In this document: positions 34,404 through 43,976 of the stretch, in pieces
Layout: every line of letters begins with the position of its first letter
Position numbering within the stretch: the first letter of the stretch is position 1
NCBI GenBank assembly: GCA_910587575.1
Contig: CAJULU010000017.1
Span: forward strand, 1 to 52,543
Source of the DNA: an uncultured Dorea sp.
GTDB taxonomy: Bacteria > Bacillota > Clostridia > Lachnospirales > Lachnospiraceae
DNA: 52,543 bases
Reading direction: 5' to 3'
Notes under the pieces: generated by a model
Databases searched by the model: none
Told to the model about the DNA's origin: nothing
The model's input: only the letters and a program-made list of their open reading frames with translations
Position numbers and translations under genes: made by a program

Positions 34404-36483
34404 AATACAGGTCTTGGATACTGTTACGATAGATAAGATTGCAGCAGGCGAGGTGATTGAGCGCCCGGCTTCTGTGGTCAAGGAACTGGCAGAGAATGCC
34501 ATTGACGCCGGGGCAACGGCCATTGTGGTGGAGATCAGAGACGGGGGGACTTCGCTGATCCGCATTGCGGACAATGGCTGCGGGATTGAGCGGGAGGAGG
34601 TGCCCCAGGCATTCCTGCGCCATTCTACCAGTAAGATCCGATCCGTGGAGGATCTGGTACATATCGCTTCCCTGGGATTCCGTGGGGAGGCGTTGGCCAG
34701 TATTGCGGCGGTTGCCCAGGTGGAACTGATTACGAAGACCAGGGGGCAGGATTTTGGGACAAGATACCGGATTTGCGGAGGCCGGGAGGTGGATCTGGAG
34801 GATACGGGTGCACGGGACGGAACAACGTTTCTGATTCAGCAGCTGTTCTACAATGTTCCTGCCAGGAGGAAATTCTTAAAGACACCTATGACGGAGGCCA
34901 GCCATGTGGGGGATCTGATGACCAGGCTTGCATTGTCCCACCCGGAGATTTCTTTTCAGTTTCTGAATAACGGGCAGTCAAAGCTGCATACTTCGGGAAA
35001 CGGGAATCTGAAAGATGTGATTTACCACGTCTATGGGCGGGATATCGCTTCCAACCTGCTTCGGGCGCAGTGGGAGGCCAAAGGGATGAAGATTACCGGC
35101 TTCCTGGGGAAACCCATTGTTTCAAGGGGAAACAGGAATTTTGAGAATTATTTTATCAATGGGCGCTATGTGAAGAACCAGATTGTGTCGAAGGCCATTG
35201 AGGATGCCTACAAGGATTTTACCATGCAGCACAAATATCCCTTCGTGGTGCTTCAGATGGAGATTGACGGGGAATGTGTGGATGTGAACGTGCATCCGGC
35301 AAAGATGGAACTTCGGTTTTGCAACCAGCAGGAAGTCTATAACCAGGTGTTTGCGGCGGTAAGCCAGGGACTGCATGCAGAGGAACTGATTCCTCATGTG
35401 GAACTGGATGCCCCCAAGGAGAAAGTGGGAACGGATTCCGGGAATCTGCACGGGACAGGAAGGAGCGCCGGGGGAGGCCAGAGATATTCCGGCAATACCG
35501 GAAATACCGGAAATACCAGGAATGGTCAGTTGGAAGCCGAAGGGTCAGAAGAGGGAAAAAGGGATACGGCGGTTCCCGGCTCTGAGAGCAGGATTTCCAG
35601 GCAGCTGCCGCCGCCAAAAGAGCGGAATCTGGATTATTTCATGGAAAAGATGAGGGAACGGGTCAGAGCGTACCATAGCCAGCGTTCTTCTGCCGAGGTG
35701 ACAGACAGAAGCGGGATCTATCAGCCGGAGATTCAGGCTGACCGGATCCGGGAGACGGCAGAGTATGCGAAAAATGCCAAAGAAATATACCATTCAAAGC
35801 AACAGCCGGAAACAGTTCAGCAGCAAAATATTCAGATTAGTCATTCAGAATCCATACAGCAGCTGAATCTGTTTGATGAGAAATTACTGACCAGAGAGGC
35901 GAAGGATGAATACCATCTGATCGGACAGGTCTTTGAAACGTACTGGCTGGTGGAATACCGCGACAATCTCTACATCATTGACCAGCACGCCGCCCATGAA
36001 CGGGTCTTGTATGAACGGACCTTAAAGGGCATGAAGACCAGGGAATTCACTTCCCAGATGATTTCGCCGCCTATTATTCTCGATCTGAGTATGCAGGAAG
36101 CGGATCTTCTGAACCAGTATATGGACTGTTTTACCCGTATCGGGTTTGAATTCGAGGAATTCGGGCAGGAGTCCTTTGCGGTACGCGCAGTCCCGGACAA
36201 TCTGTTCAGTATTGCTAAGAAGGAATTGCTTCTGCAGATGCTTGACGGTCTGTCAGACGAGGTAAACCGGAATCTGTCGCCGGAGCTGGTGGACGAGAAG
36301 GTGGCTTCCATGTCCTGCAAGGCGGCGGTGAAAGGGAATATGAAGCTGTCCGCCGCAGAAGTGGATACCCTGATCGGGGAGCTGCTGACCCTTGAGAATC
36401 CTTATCACTGTCCCCACGGAAGGCCCACCATCATTGCCATGAGCCGGCGGGAACTGGAAAAGAAATTTAAAAGGATTGTGTGA
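34396..36483 (+). CDS. mutL: DNA mismatch repair endonuclease MutL
   Basis: The 695-residue protein begins with a GHKL ATPase (ELAENAIDAGA, DNGCGI, GFRGEALASI). A low-complexity linker follows (about 350-480), containing a GNT repeat. The C-terminal domain has DQHAAHERVLYE (the DQHA(X)2E(X)4E endonuclease motif), SCKAAVKGN and CPHGRPT. It therefore belongs to the nicking MutL type used by bacteria without MutH. Start ATG 34396 overlaps mutS. miaA follows with a short gap. Confidence 0.98.
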   Translation: MSKIQVLDTVTIDKIAAGEVIERPASVVKELAENAIDAGATAIVVEIRDGGTSLIRIADNGCGIEREEVPQAFLRHSTSKIRSVEDLVHIASLGFRGEALASIAAVAQVELITKTRGQDFGTRYRICGGREVDLEDTGARDGTTFLIQQLFYNVPARRKFLKTPMTEASHVGDLMTRLALSHPEISFQFLNNGQSKLHTSGNGNLKDVIYHVYGRDIASNLLRAQWEAKGMKITGFLGKPIVSRGNRNFENYFINGRYVKNQIVSKAIEDAYKDFTMQHKYPFVVLQMEIDGECVDVNVHPAKMELRFCNQQEVYNQVFAAVSQGLHAEELIPHVELDAPKEKVGTDSGNLHGTGRSAGGGQRYSGNTGNTGNTRNGQLEAEGSEEGKRDTAVPGSESRISRQLPPPKERNLDYFMEKMRERVRAYHSQRSSAEVTDRSGIYQPEIQADRIRETAEYAKNAKEIYHSKQQPETVQQQNIQISHSESIQQLNLFDEKLLTREAKDEYHLIGQVFETYWLVEYRDNLYIIDQHAAHERVLYERTLKGMKTREFTSQMISPPIILDLSMQEADLLNQYMDCFTRIGFEFEEFGQESFAVRAVPDNLFSIAKKELLLQMLDGLSDEVNRNLSPELVDEKVASMSCKAAVKGNMKLSAAEVDTLIGELLTLENPYHCPHGRPTIIAMSRRELEKKFKRIV
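35494..35520 (+). repeat. In-frame 9-bp repeat in the mutL linker
   Basis: The unit AATACCGGA occurs nearly three times in a row and encodes Gly-Asn-Thr repeats. It can expand or shrink by three residues without breaking the frame. Confidence 0.7.
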
Positions 36484-36487
36484 TCTT

Positions 36488-37441
36488 ATGGAAAATCTGG
36501 AGAAGAAACCATTAGTGGTACTGACCGGGCCTACGGCTGTGGGGAAGACGAAAGCTTCCATCGGGCTTGCGAAAGCAATCGGCGGTGAGATCATTTCCGC
36601 CGATTCCATGCAGGTTTACAGATATATGGATATCGGGTCTGCCAAGATCCGTCCCGGGGAGATGGAAGGGATTCCCCACTTCCTGGTGGATGAGCTGCAT
36701 CCCAGGGAAGAATTTCATGTCGTCCGTTTTCAGCAGATGGCAAAGAAGGCGCTTCAGGAAATTTACGCCCGGCGGCATATTCCCATTGTGGTGGGCGGCA
36801 CCGGGTTCTACATTCAGGCTCTTCTGTATGATATCGACTTTACAGAAAACGACGGGGATGCCTCCTACCGCCGTTCTCTTGAGGAGGAGGCCCGGGTAAG
36901 AGGATCCCGGCCGCTTCATGATCGGTTAAGGGAGATTGACCCGGCGGCGGCAGAACAGATTCATGCAAATAATGTGAAACGGGTCATTCGTGCACTGGAG
37001 TTCTATCACCAGACAGGCCGGCGGATTTCTGAACACAATGAGCAGGAACGGCAGAAAGAGCCGCCCTACCGGTTCGTTTATTTTGTGCTCAATGACAGAA
37101 GGGAGCGGTTGTATGAGCGGATTGACCGCCGTGTGGACCAGATGATGGAAGAGGGGCTGGTAGAAGAGGTGGCTGCCTTACAGAAGATGGGCTGCACCAG
37201 AGACATGGTGTCCATGCAGGGGCTTGGATATAAGGAGATCCTTGCTTATCTGGAAGGGGAACTAAGTCTTGAGGAAGCTGTCTGCAGGCTGAAGCGGGAT
37301 ACCAGGCATTTTGCGAAGAGACAGATTACCTGGTTTAAGAGGGAGCAGAAGGTGATCTGGATGAATAAGGATGAATATGGGTATGATGAAGAGAAGATCT
37401 TACAGGATATGATCAGATATGTAAGGGGAGAACTGGGTTGA
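36488..37441 (+). CDS. miaA: tRNA dimethylallyltransferase
   Basis: The 317-residue protein is taken from ATG 36488; TTG 36476 overlaps mutL. It has the P-loop GPTAVGKTKAS, the substrate motif SADSMQVYRYMDIGSAK, and the VGGTGFYIQALL segment. MiaA transfers a dimethylallyl group to A37 of tRNA, making the substrate of MiaB. The stop overlaps the TTG of the next gene. Confidence 0.97.
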   Translation: MENLEKKPLVVLTGPTAVGKTKASIGLAKAIGGEIISADSMQVYRYMDIGSAKIRPGEMEGIPHFLVDELHPREEFHVVRFQQMAKKALQEIYARRHIPIVVGGTGFYIQALLYDIDFTENDGDASYRRSLEEEARVRGSRPLHDRLREIDPAAAEQIHANNVKRVIRALEFYHQTGRRISEHNEQERQKEPPYRFVYFVLNDRRERLYERIDRRVDQMMEEGLVEEVAALQKMGCTRDMVSMQGLGYKEILAYLEGELSLEEAVCRLKRDTRHFAKRQITWFKREQKVIWMNKDEYGYDEEKILQDMIRYVRGELG

Positions 37442-37728
37442 GAAGATTATTTCGGAGTAAATTTATTAAAAAAATGAATACGCTTTTGATGGTCTACGCC
37501 CGTTCACAGAATGCGGAGGCAACCTACAGAGAATTGATGGAGTTAAAGCCATTGATCCGGGATAAGGGGGAGGAGGCGCTTTTCGAACTTAACCGGGCGT
37601 CGCTGCTCTATGATATGAAAAAGTATAAGGAAGCGGCTGAGGTAATCATGCAGATCAGGCCGCTGAATCCGGTATTTGATGCCAAGTGTGCGGTTGTGCG
37701 CACAAAAATACTGGATTCGTGGCTGTAA
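37438..37728 (+). CDS. Small helical protein of unknown function, at the hfq position
   Basis: The 96-residue protein starts at TTG 37438, eight bases after AAGGGGAGA, overlapping the miaA stop. An alternative ATG is near 37474. The sequence ELMELKPLIRDKGEEALFELNRASLLYDMKKYKEAAEV resembles a TPR-like helical pair. It has no Hfq motif. In Bacillus, hfq follows miaA; here this gene takes that place and the order continues to the PLP enzyme. Confidence 0.75.
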   Translation: MRRLFRSKFIKKMNTLLMVYARSQNAEATYRELMELKPLIRDKGEEALFELNRASLLYDMKKYKEAAEVIMQIRPLNPVFDAKCAVVRTKILDSWL

Positions 37729-37755
37729 GAGAGACAGGATAAGGGGGAATTACAG

Positions 37756-39069
37756 ATGACAGATGAAAATCAGGATGGTCAGAGTATCATTTCATTATAT
37801 GAAGAACTGGGAATCCGCAGGGAGGTTCTGGATTTTGGCAGGGAGGTGGAAGACAGGCTTAAGGAACGGTTTGCCGCCATTGACGAAGTGGCAGAGTATA
37901 ATCAGCTTAAGGTAATCCATGCCATGCAGAAGAACCAGGTCAGTGGGGGATGTTTTCATTATGCCAGCGGCTATGGCTATAATGATGTAGGACGGGATAC
38001 ATTAGAGGAGGTGTATGCCTCCGTGTTCCATACGGAAAGCGCACTGGTGCGCCCGCAGATTACCTGCGGAACCCATGCGCTGGCACTGGCGCTTGGTGCG
38101 AACCTGCGGCCTGGCGACGAACTGTTATCACCGGTGGGAAAGCCTTATGACACCTTGGAGGAAGTCATTGGAATCCGCCCCTCCAGAGGGTCGCTTGCAG
38201 AATACGGGGTTTCTTATTCCCAGGTGGAGCTGCTTGCGGACGGGACTTTTGATTATGAAAATATCCGTAAGGCGATTCATGAGAGGACGAAGCTGGTGAC
38301 GATCCAGAGGTCCAAAGGCTATCAGACCAGGCCCAGTTTTTCAGTAAAGCAGATCGGGGAACTGATTCGTTTCGTGAAGGGAATCAGACCAGACGTGATC
38401 TGTATGGTAGATAACTGTTACGGTGAATTTGTTGAGACCATAGAACCAAGTGACGTCGGCGCTGACCTGGTGGTGGGGTCGCTGATCAAGAATCCGGGCG
38501 GCGGCCTTGCGCCCATTGGGGGATATATCGCAGGCAGGAAAGACCTTATCGAAGCCTGCGGATACCGTCTGACTTCCCCGGGGCTTGGGAAGGAAGTTGG
38601 CGCTTCCCTTGGCGTTAAGCAGTCCTTTTATCAAGGGCTGTTCCTTGCGCCGACGGTGACGGCAGGTGCGCTGAAAGGAGCCATTTTTGCTGCAAATATC
38701 TATGAAAAGCTGGGTTATCCGGTGGTGCCGGACGGCTGCGAGAGCAGGCATGACATCATCCAGGCAGTGACCTTCGGGAAGCCGGAAGGGGTCATTGCGT
38801 TCTGCAGGGGCATCCAGGCGGCGGCTCCGGTGGATTCTTTCGTGACGCCGATTCCGTGGGCGATGCCGGGGTATGACAGTGACGTGATCATGGCAGCCGG
38901 GGCTTTTGTGCAGGGATCCTCCATTGAACTGAGTGCGGACGGGCCCATTAAGCCCCCTTATGCAGTCTATTTCCAGGGCGGGCTCACATGGCCTCATGCG
39001 AAGCTGGGGATTCTGATGTCCCTGGAGTATCTGGTGCGGGAAGGTGTCGTTGTACCAGAGCGTGTCTGA
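37756..39069 (+). CDS. PLP-dependent methionine gamma-lyase family protein (YnbB-like)
   Basis: The 437-residue protein has the PLP-lysine context VVGSLIKNPGGGLAPIGG, an N-terminal CFHYASGYGYNDVGRDTLE and a C-terminal SIELSADGPIKPPYAVYFQGG. These mark the Met_gamma_lyase/aluminium-resistance family (YnbB in B. subtilis). Catalytic activity is presumed on a sulfur amino acid but is not proven for the family. RBS AAGGGGGAAT precedes ATG 37756. B. subtilis also has ynbB downstream of miaA. Confidence 0.9.
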   Translation: MTDENQDGQSIISLYEELGIRREVLDFGREVEDRLKERFAAIDEVAEYNQLKVIHAMQKNQVSGGCFHYASGYGYNDVGRDTLEEVYASVFHTESALVRPQITCGTHALALALGANLRPGDELLSPVGKPYDTLEEVIGIRPSRGSLAEYGVSYSQVELLADGTFDYENIRKAIHERTKLVTIQRSKGYQTRPSFSVKQIGELIRFVKGIRPDVICMVDNCYGEFVETIEPSDVGADLVVGSLIKNPGGGLAPIGGYIAGRKDLIEACGYRLTSPGLGKEVGASLGVKQSFYQGLFLAPTVTAGALKGAIFAANIYEKLGYPVVPDGCESRHDIIQAVTFGKPEGVIAFCRGIQAAAPVDSFVTPIPWAMPGYDSDVIMAAGAFVQGSSIELSADGPIKPPYAVYFQGGLTWPHAKLGILMSLEYLVREGVVVPERV

Positions 39070-39137
39070 AAATTGTAGGAACGGTACAGAACAGACAGAA
39101 ACCAATTTATGATTATAAAGAAGATCGGGCAGGTATC

Positions 39138-40436
39138 ATGAGAAGGATTGGAATTATCGGAGGAGGCGCCGCCGGTATGGCGGCGGCGGTCACGGCTGCC
39201 AGAAATGACCGGCAGGCAAAGGTATGGATTCTGGAACAGAAGGAAAAAATCGGTAAGAAGATTCTTGCGACAGGAAACGGGCGCTGCAATCTGACCAACT
39301 GCCAGATAGATGGTTCCTGTGTGGAGAAGGGTTACCGGGGAGAGGATCTGCCTTTTGTGAAAAAGGTGCTGGAACGGTTTGGATATCTGGAAACACTGGA
39401 ATTTTTTGAATCTCTGGGGCTTGTGACGAAGAGCCGGGGGGATTATGTCTATCCCCGCTCTGACCAGGCTTCTTCCGTATTGGAACTTCTGGAGCTGGAA
39501 TTAAAACGTCTGGGCGTGGAAGTGTACTGTGGAGGGAAAGTAACGGCAGTCACACCAGAGGGCCGGGGATTTGGCGTGACGGTTTCAGAACATCAGAAGA
39601 ACCAGAAACGGAAGGCAGACCAGGTCATTCTTGCCTGCGGCGGGAGAGCGGCGTACGCATTGGGTTCCGATGGCAGCGGGTACGATCTGGCAAAGTCTCT
39701 GGGACATCATATGACGCCTGTTGTACCGGCCCTGGTGCAGCTTAAGGTAAAGAATCATCCCTTTGCCAGGGCTTCTGGCGTGCGCACAGAGGCCAGGGTT
39801 ACGGCTCTTGTGGACGGTACAGAAGCTGCGTCGGATACCGGGGAGCTGCAGATTACGGCATATGGGATTTCGGGCATTCCGGTATTTCAGATCAGCCGTT
39901 TTCCTGCATACGCTTTATATCAGAAGAAACGGGCAGAGGTAGCCTTAGATCTTCTGCCGGAATATACAGAGGAAGAGGCCGCAGAACTGTTTGTGAAACT
40001 GGCCGGCCAGCGGGCCTTTTGTACCATCGGGGAGTGTCTTTCGGGTGTATTTCCCCGAAAGCTGATTCCCGGGATACTGGAACTTTCCAGAATCGGAATC
40101 GGCAGGAAGATGGAGGCGCTTAATGAGCGCAGCCTTCTTGCACTTGCCGGGAAGTGCAAGAACATCATTCTGACGATATCGGATACCAATGGATTTGAAA
40201 ATGCCCAGGTCTGCGCCGGAGGGGTGCGTACAAAGGAAGTCTGTCCGGAAACCATGGAATCCCGATGCGTGAGGGGATTGTATCTGGCGGGGGAACTGCT
40301 GGATGTAGATGGAATCTGCGGCGGATATAACCTTCAGTGGGCATGGGCAACCGGGTGTATCGCAGGGAAAGCAGCTGCAGCTGCAAAATCGGAGGGAAGG
40401 AATGGCAGAACAGAAAAAAGGAATCCGAAAACATGA
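39138..40436 (+). CDS. HI0933/BaiN-like flavoprotein
   Basis: The 432-residue protein begins at ATG 39138 and has an N-terminal FAD motif IGIIGGGAAGMAAAVTA, a second GNGRCNLTN motif and the C-terminal GGYNLQWAWATG element. These are typical of the HI0933/YhiN NAD(P)/FAD-dependent oxidoreductases, the family to which BaiN belongs. Upstream the frame continues over the PLP gene, but there is no RBS there. The substrate cannot be read from sequence. The end overlaps the next gene by 35 bases. Confidence 0.9.
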   Translation: MRRIGIIGGGAAGMAAAVTAARNDRQAKVWILEQKEKIGKKILATGNGRCNLTNCQIDGSCVEKGYRGEDLPFVKKVLERFGYLETLEFFESLGLVTKSRGDYVYPRSDQASSVLELLELELKRLGVEVYCGGKVTAVTPEGRGFGVTVSEHQKNQKRKADQVILACGGRAAYALGSDGSGYDLAKSLGHHMTPVVPALVQLKVKNHPFARASGVRTEARVTALVDGTEAASDTGELQITAYGISGIPVFQISRFPAYALYQKKRAEVALDLLPEYTEEEAAELFVKLAGQRAFCTIGECLSGVFPRKLIPGILELSRIGIGRKMEALNERSLLALAGKCKNIILTISDTNGFENAQVCAGGVRTKEVCPETMESRCVRGLYLAGELLDVDGICGGYNLQWAWATGCIAGKAAAAAKSEGRNGRTEKRNPKT

Positions 40437-41475
40437 GATAGATAATTTACGGAATCTGACGGTTCTTCTTTTATTTCCTGTGCATACATTGATGATCTGG
40501 AATGATTTTGGTTCCCGTTTCTATATCTGGCAGGGCGGAAACCGGCTTTTAAGTACATTGATTGTGCTGATTAACCCCTGGTTTATGCCCCTTCTGTTCG
40601 TTCTGGCCGGGATCAGTGCGAGATACGCATTGGAAAAAAGAACCGTGAAAGAATTTGTGACAGAGCGGGTCCATAAACTGCTGGTTCCCTTTGCCGCCGG
40701 AATGGTGTTTCTTGTACCGTTCCAGGCTTTCTATGCAAGAAAATTTTTTGACGGTTATGCAGGCGGCCTGTGGGATCATTGGAAATATTTTTTTACACAT
40801 GTTACGGATCTGACCGGATATGACGGGGCATTTACGCCCGGGCATCTGTGGTTTATCCTGTTCCTGTTTCTGATCTCCTTGATTTCTCTGGCTTTTTTCC
40901 GTCTGCTGCCTTACGGGAAGCTGGCGGTTTCTGTGGAGAGACTGACGTCCGTAAATGTCCTGTTTCTGTTTCTTCCTGTCTGGCTGATGTATTACCTTGG
41001 CAACTTTGGGGGATTCAGTATCGGAAAGGATCTGGCCTTGTATCTGGCAGGTTATTACGTGCTCAGCAATGACGTGGTACTGGAAAAACTGGAAAGCAGC
41101 GGGAACTGGATGAAGCCCTTATGTGTATGCGGGACTGCCGTATCGTTTGTGCTGTATTACCGGTTTGCCTATTACGGCGATCTGTGGGTAAATTTCATCG
41201 GGTGGGTTTCCATTCTGGCTCTGCTTATCACAGGGAGGCAGGTTCTGAATCAGAGGACAGGTTTTACGGATTATTTTAATCATGCCTCTTATCCTGTGTA
41301 CATTTTACATCAGTCTGTTCTGGTGGCGCTTGCTTATTACATGGTACAGATCAGCAGTCTGCTGCCGGTACAGATACTAGGGACTGGTATCGGCAGTTTT
41401 CTTCTGACGGTTCTGGCGTATCATGTGGGGAAAAGAATCCCTGGCGTCAGAAGAATGATTGGAATCACATCTTAG
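40402..41475 (+). CDS. Acyltransferase 3-type membrane protein
   Basis: The 357-residue protein starts at ATG 40402 behind GGAGGGAAGG. It has about ten hydrophobic segments; the start LRNLTVLLLFPVHTLMIWND and a late SYPVYILHQSVLVALAYY fit the acyltransferase-3 family (OafA/OpgC-like). Such enzymes move acyl groups onto cell-surface glycans or other acceptors. It overlaps the previous gene and is 33 bases before the next. Confidence 0.85.
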   Translation: MAEQKKGIRKHEIDNLRNLTVLLLFPVHTLMIWNDFGSRFYIWQGGNRLLSTLIVLINPWFMPLLFVLAGISARYALEKRTVKEFVTERVHKLLVPFAAGMVFLVPFQAFYARKFFDGYAGGLWDHWKYFFTHVTDLTGYDGAFTPGHLWFILFLFLISLISLAFFRLLPYGKLAVSVERLTSVNVLFLFLPVWLMYYLGNFGGFSIGKDLALYLAGYYVLSNDVVLEKLESSGNWMKPLCVCGTAVSFVLYYRFAYYGDLWVNFIGWVSILALLITGRQVLNQRTGFTDYFNHASYPVYILHQSVLVALAYYMVQISSLLPVQILGTGIGSFLLTVLAYHVGKRIPGVRRMIGITS

Positions 41476-41508
41476 GAATTACATTTTAATCGAAATGGAG
41501 GGGATCGT

Positions 41509-42339
41509 GTGCTGGATTTAAGGATCAAAGAATATCTTTCAGAGGTGGGGATCCGTAAGATTTCCCAGCTGGATACGGCTTTGCTGGAAGCCTTTGGATC
41601 AGTGGAGGGGGAAAAGCATATAGAAAGGCTGACAAAACTGTATGACCGTTCAGAAGAACGCCTGGTGTATGGTACCAGAGACACGCCGTATCTTCACCGC
41701 CAGGAGGAACTTGTGGATTATCTGAACCAGAACTTAGAGTTAAGCATTCTGGCAGCTTCATTTTATGACCGGGTATTTTTCCGGAGAACCATGGATTATC
41801 TGCTCAGATATGAGCAGTTCTGGACAGGGGATATTCTTGATATCGGCTGTGGAAATGGGATACTGACCTGTTTTCTGGCACGGATGCGTCCCGGTTGTTC
41901 TGTTACAGGTACAGACCTGTCCCTGAAAGCGGTTTCCATGGCAGAAGAGCTTGCCCAAAGACTTGGTGTGGATCAGGTGCGGTTTGCCGTTCCGGAAGCA
42001 AAGGATGGCAGAATGTATGATACCTTGTTTTCCTGCCGTACGGTACACGAGAATGTTGCGTGGAGACCTCTCATAGAAGAATCGAAAATGGCGGCCCTGT
42101 CAGGAAAGGAACAGACAGAACGGCATGAGGCGTATGCGAAGACGCTTTCGGGATATGTAAAGCCGCAGGGGTATCTGATCAGCGTGGAACGTTATGAGGA
42201 TGACGATGCATACGCCGGTCTGGTTGGTGCCCTTCTGCGCATGGATTTTTGCCGGGTAAAGGGAACACATATGCAGTTTTCCTGTAAAAACGGGGATGAG
42301 ACGGCGGTGTTCCAGGCGGCAGTGTTCCAGAAAAAATGA
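41509..42339 (+). CDS. Class I SAM-dependent methyltransferase
   Basis: The 276-residue protein has motif I DILDIGCGNGILTCFLA (about residues 110-126) and motif II VTGTDLSLKAV, the nucleotide-fold signatures. An N-terminal 100-residue helical domain precedes it. Start is GTG 41509 behind GGAGGGGAT. Target is not predictable. The neighbours (acyltransferase and AAA protein) give no common pathway. Confidence 0.87.
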   Translation: MLDLRIKEYLSEVGIRKISQLDTALLEAFGSVEGEKHIERLTKLYDRSEERLVYGTRDTPYLHRQEELVDYLNQNLELSILAASFYDRVFFRRTMDYLLRYEQFWTGDILDIGCGNGILTCFLARMRPGCSVTGTDLSLKAVSMAEELAQRLGVDQVRFAVPEAKDGRMYDTLFSCRTVHENVAWRPLIEESKMAALSGKEQTERHEAYAKTLSGYVKPQGYLISVERYEDDDAYAGLVGALLRMDFCRVKGTHMQFSCKNGDETAVFQAAVFQKK

Positions 42340-42361
42340 ACCTGGACAGGAGGGAAGGACT

Positions 42362-43948
42362 ATGGGCAGTTATCTGAATCCGGGAAATAAAGGGTTTCGT
42401 GAAAGTCTGAATTCTGCAATCTATGTGGATAAGACCGGACTGATTGAAAAGCTGAATGCAGTTCTTAATACACGGCAGAAATTTATCTGTGTCAGCCGTC
42501 CCAGACGTTTCGGGAAATCTATGGCGGCTGATATGCTGTCGGCATATTACGAATGTGCGGAAAGTTCTGCAGAGCTTTTTAAGAATCTGGCAGTCAGCCG
42601 GACGGAATTGTTTACAAAGCATCTGAATCAATATGACGTGATCAAGATTAATATGCAGGAATTTTTAATCGCAGCAGCTGGTGTGGATGAAATGATCCGG
42701 CTGCTTGAGGCGAGAATCATCGGGGATTTGAGACGCACATATCCAGATTATGCCGATGGCAGTCATCTGATCTTTGCCATGCAGGATATCTATGCATATA
42801 CGGGACGTTCTTTTGTGATTCTGATTGATGAATGGGACTGCCTGTTCCGGGAATACCAGCAGGATAAAGAGGCACAGAAAAAGTATCTGGATTTCCTGCG
42901 TGCATGGCTGAAGGACAAGGACTATGTAGCGTTGGCCTATATGACCGGAATTCTTCCAATTAAGAAATACGGCTCTCACTCTGCGCTGAATATGTTTACC
43001 GAGTATTCCATGACGGAGCCGGGGGAACTGGCAGAATATTTCGGTTTCACGGAGGAGGAAGTGGAGGCTCTCTGTACGGAGTATGAGATGAGTTTTGAGG
43101 AGACAAGGGCATGGTATGACGGTTATCGTCTGGTCAATCATACGAAAAAGGGAGACGTCTGCCACTTCATGTATAGCCCGAAGTCTGTAGTGGAGGCAAT
43201 GCTGAGGCACAAATTCGGGGTATACTGGAACCAGACAGAGACCTATGAAGCGCTCAGAGTTTATATCCAGATGGATATGGATGGATTAAAGAATGCCGTG
43301 GTCAGAATGCTTGCAAGAGAGGAGATCCGTATTAACACAGGTACCTTTGAAAATGATATGACTACCTTTGCATCAAAGGATGATGTACTGACACTGTTGG
43401 TGCACCTTGGATATCTGACCTACAACAGCCGGCAGGAAACCGTTGCGATTCCAAATAAGGAAGTTTCACAGGAATATGTGAACGCCATCAGCACCATGAA
43501 CTGGCAGGAAGTCATCCATTCTGTTGAGGCTTCCAGAAAGCTTTTGGAATCCCTGTGGGAGATGGACGGCCAGGCTGTGGCAGAAGGTATCGACCGGGCG
43601 CACGGGGAGATTTCGATTCTTCAGTATCATGATGAGAATGCCCTCAGCTGTACAGTCAATCTGGCCTTCTACTTTGCCAGAGAATACTATACGGTTATCC
43701 GGGAACTGCCAAGCGGGAAAGGATTCGCAGATATCTGTTTCATACCGAGGAAAATCCATCTGGATAAGCCTGCCGTGGTGATTGAACTGAAATGGGATCA
43801 GAATGTGTCCGGAGCCATCGCCCAGATTAAGGACAGGAATTATGTGGAAGCCTTGAAAGATTATAAGGGGAATCTGCTTCTTGCGGGAATCAGCTATGAC
43901 AAAAAGTCAAAGCTTCACACTTGTGAGATTGAAAGAGTGTATTTGTAA
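42362..43948 (+). CDS. AAA-ATPase_like protein with C-terminal PD-(D/E)XK domain
   Basis: The 528-residue protein begins at ATG 42362 behind an AGGAGGGA RBS. Its start (YVDKTGLIEKLN and SRPRRFGKSMAADML, a Walker A variant RRFGKS) and the Walker B-like FVILIDEWDCLF mark the AAA-ATPase_like family (PF09820). The last 90 residues (GKGFADICFIPRK and PAVVIELKWDQ) match the PDDEXK_9 nuclease domain (D, E-x-K). Such genes are common, often in several copies, in gut anaerobes, and their biological role is unknown. Confidence 0.92.
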   Translation: MGSYLNPGNKGFRESLNSAIYVDKTGLIEKLNAVLNTRQKFICVSRPRRFGKSMAADMLSAYYECAESSAELFKNLAVSRTELFTKHLNQYDVIKINMQEFLIAAAGVDEMIRLLEARIIGDLRRTYPDYADGSHLIFAMQDIYAYTGRSFVILIDEWDCLFREYQQDKEAQKKYLDFLRAWLKDKDYVALAYMTGILPIKKYGSHSALNMFTEYSMTEPGELAEYFGFTEEEVEALCTEYEMSFEETRAWYDGYRLVNHTKKGDVCHFMYSPKSVVEAMLRHKFGVYWNQTETYEALRVYIQMDMDGLKNAVVRMLAREEIRINTGTFENDMTTFASKDDVLTLLVHLGYLTYNSRQETVAIPNKEVSQEYVNAISTMNWQEVIHSVEASRKLLESLWEMDGQAVAEGIDRAHGEISILQYHDENALSCTVNLAFYFAREYYTVIRELPSGKGFADICFIPRKIHLDKPAVVIELKWDQNVSGAIAQIKDRNYVEALKDYKGNLLLAGISYDKKSKLHTCEIERVYL

Positions 43949-43976
43949 TTACAAAGGAAGTCATGAGGTGATTGAT

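Noticed and set aside
37438..37728. Hfq
   Set aside because: Position fits, but the sequence is helical and TPR-like without the Sm1/Sm2 motifs.
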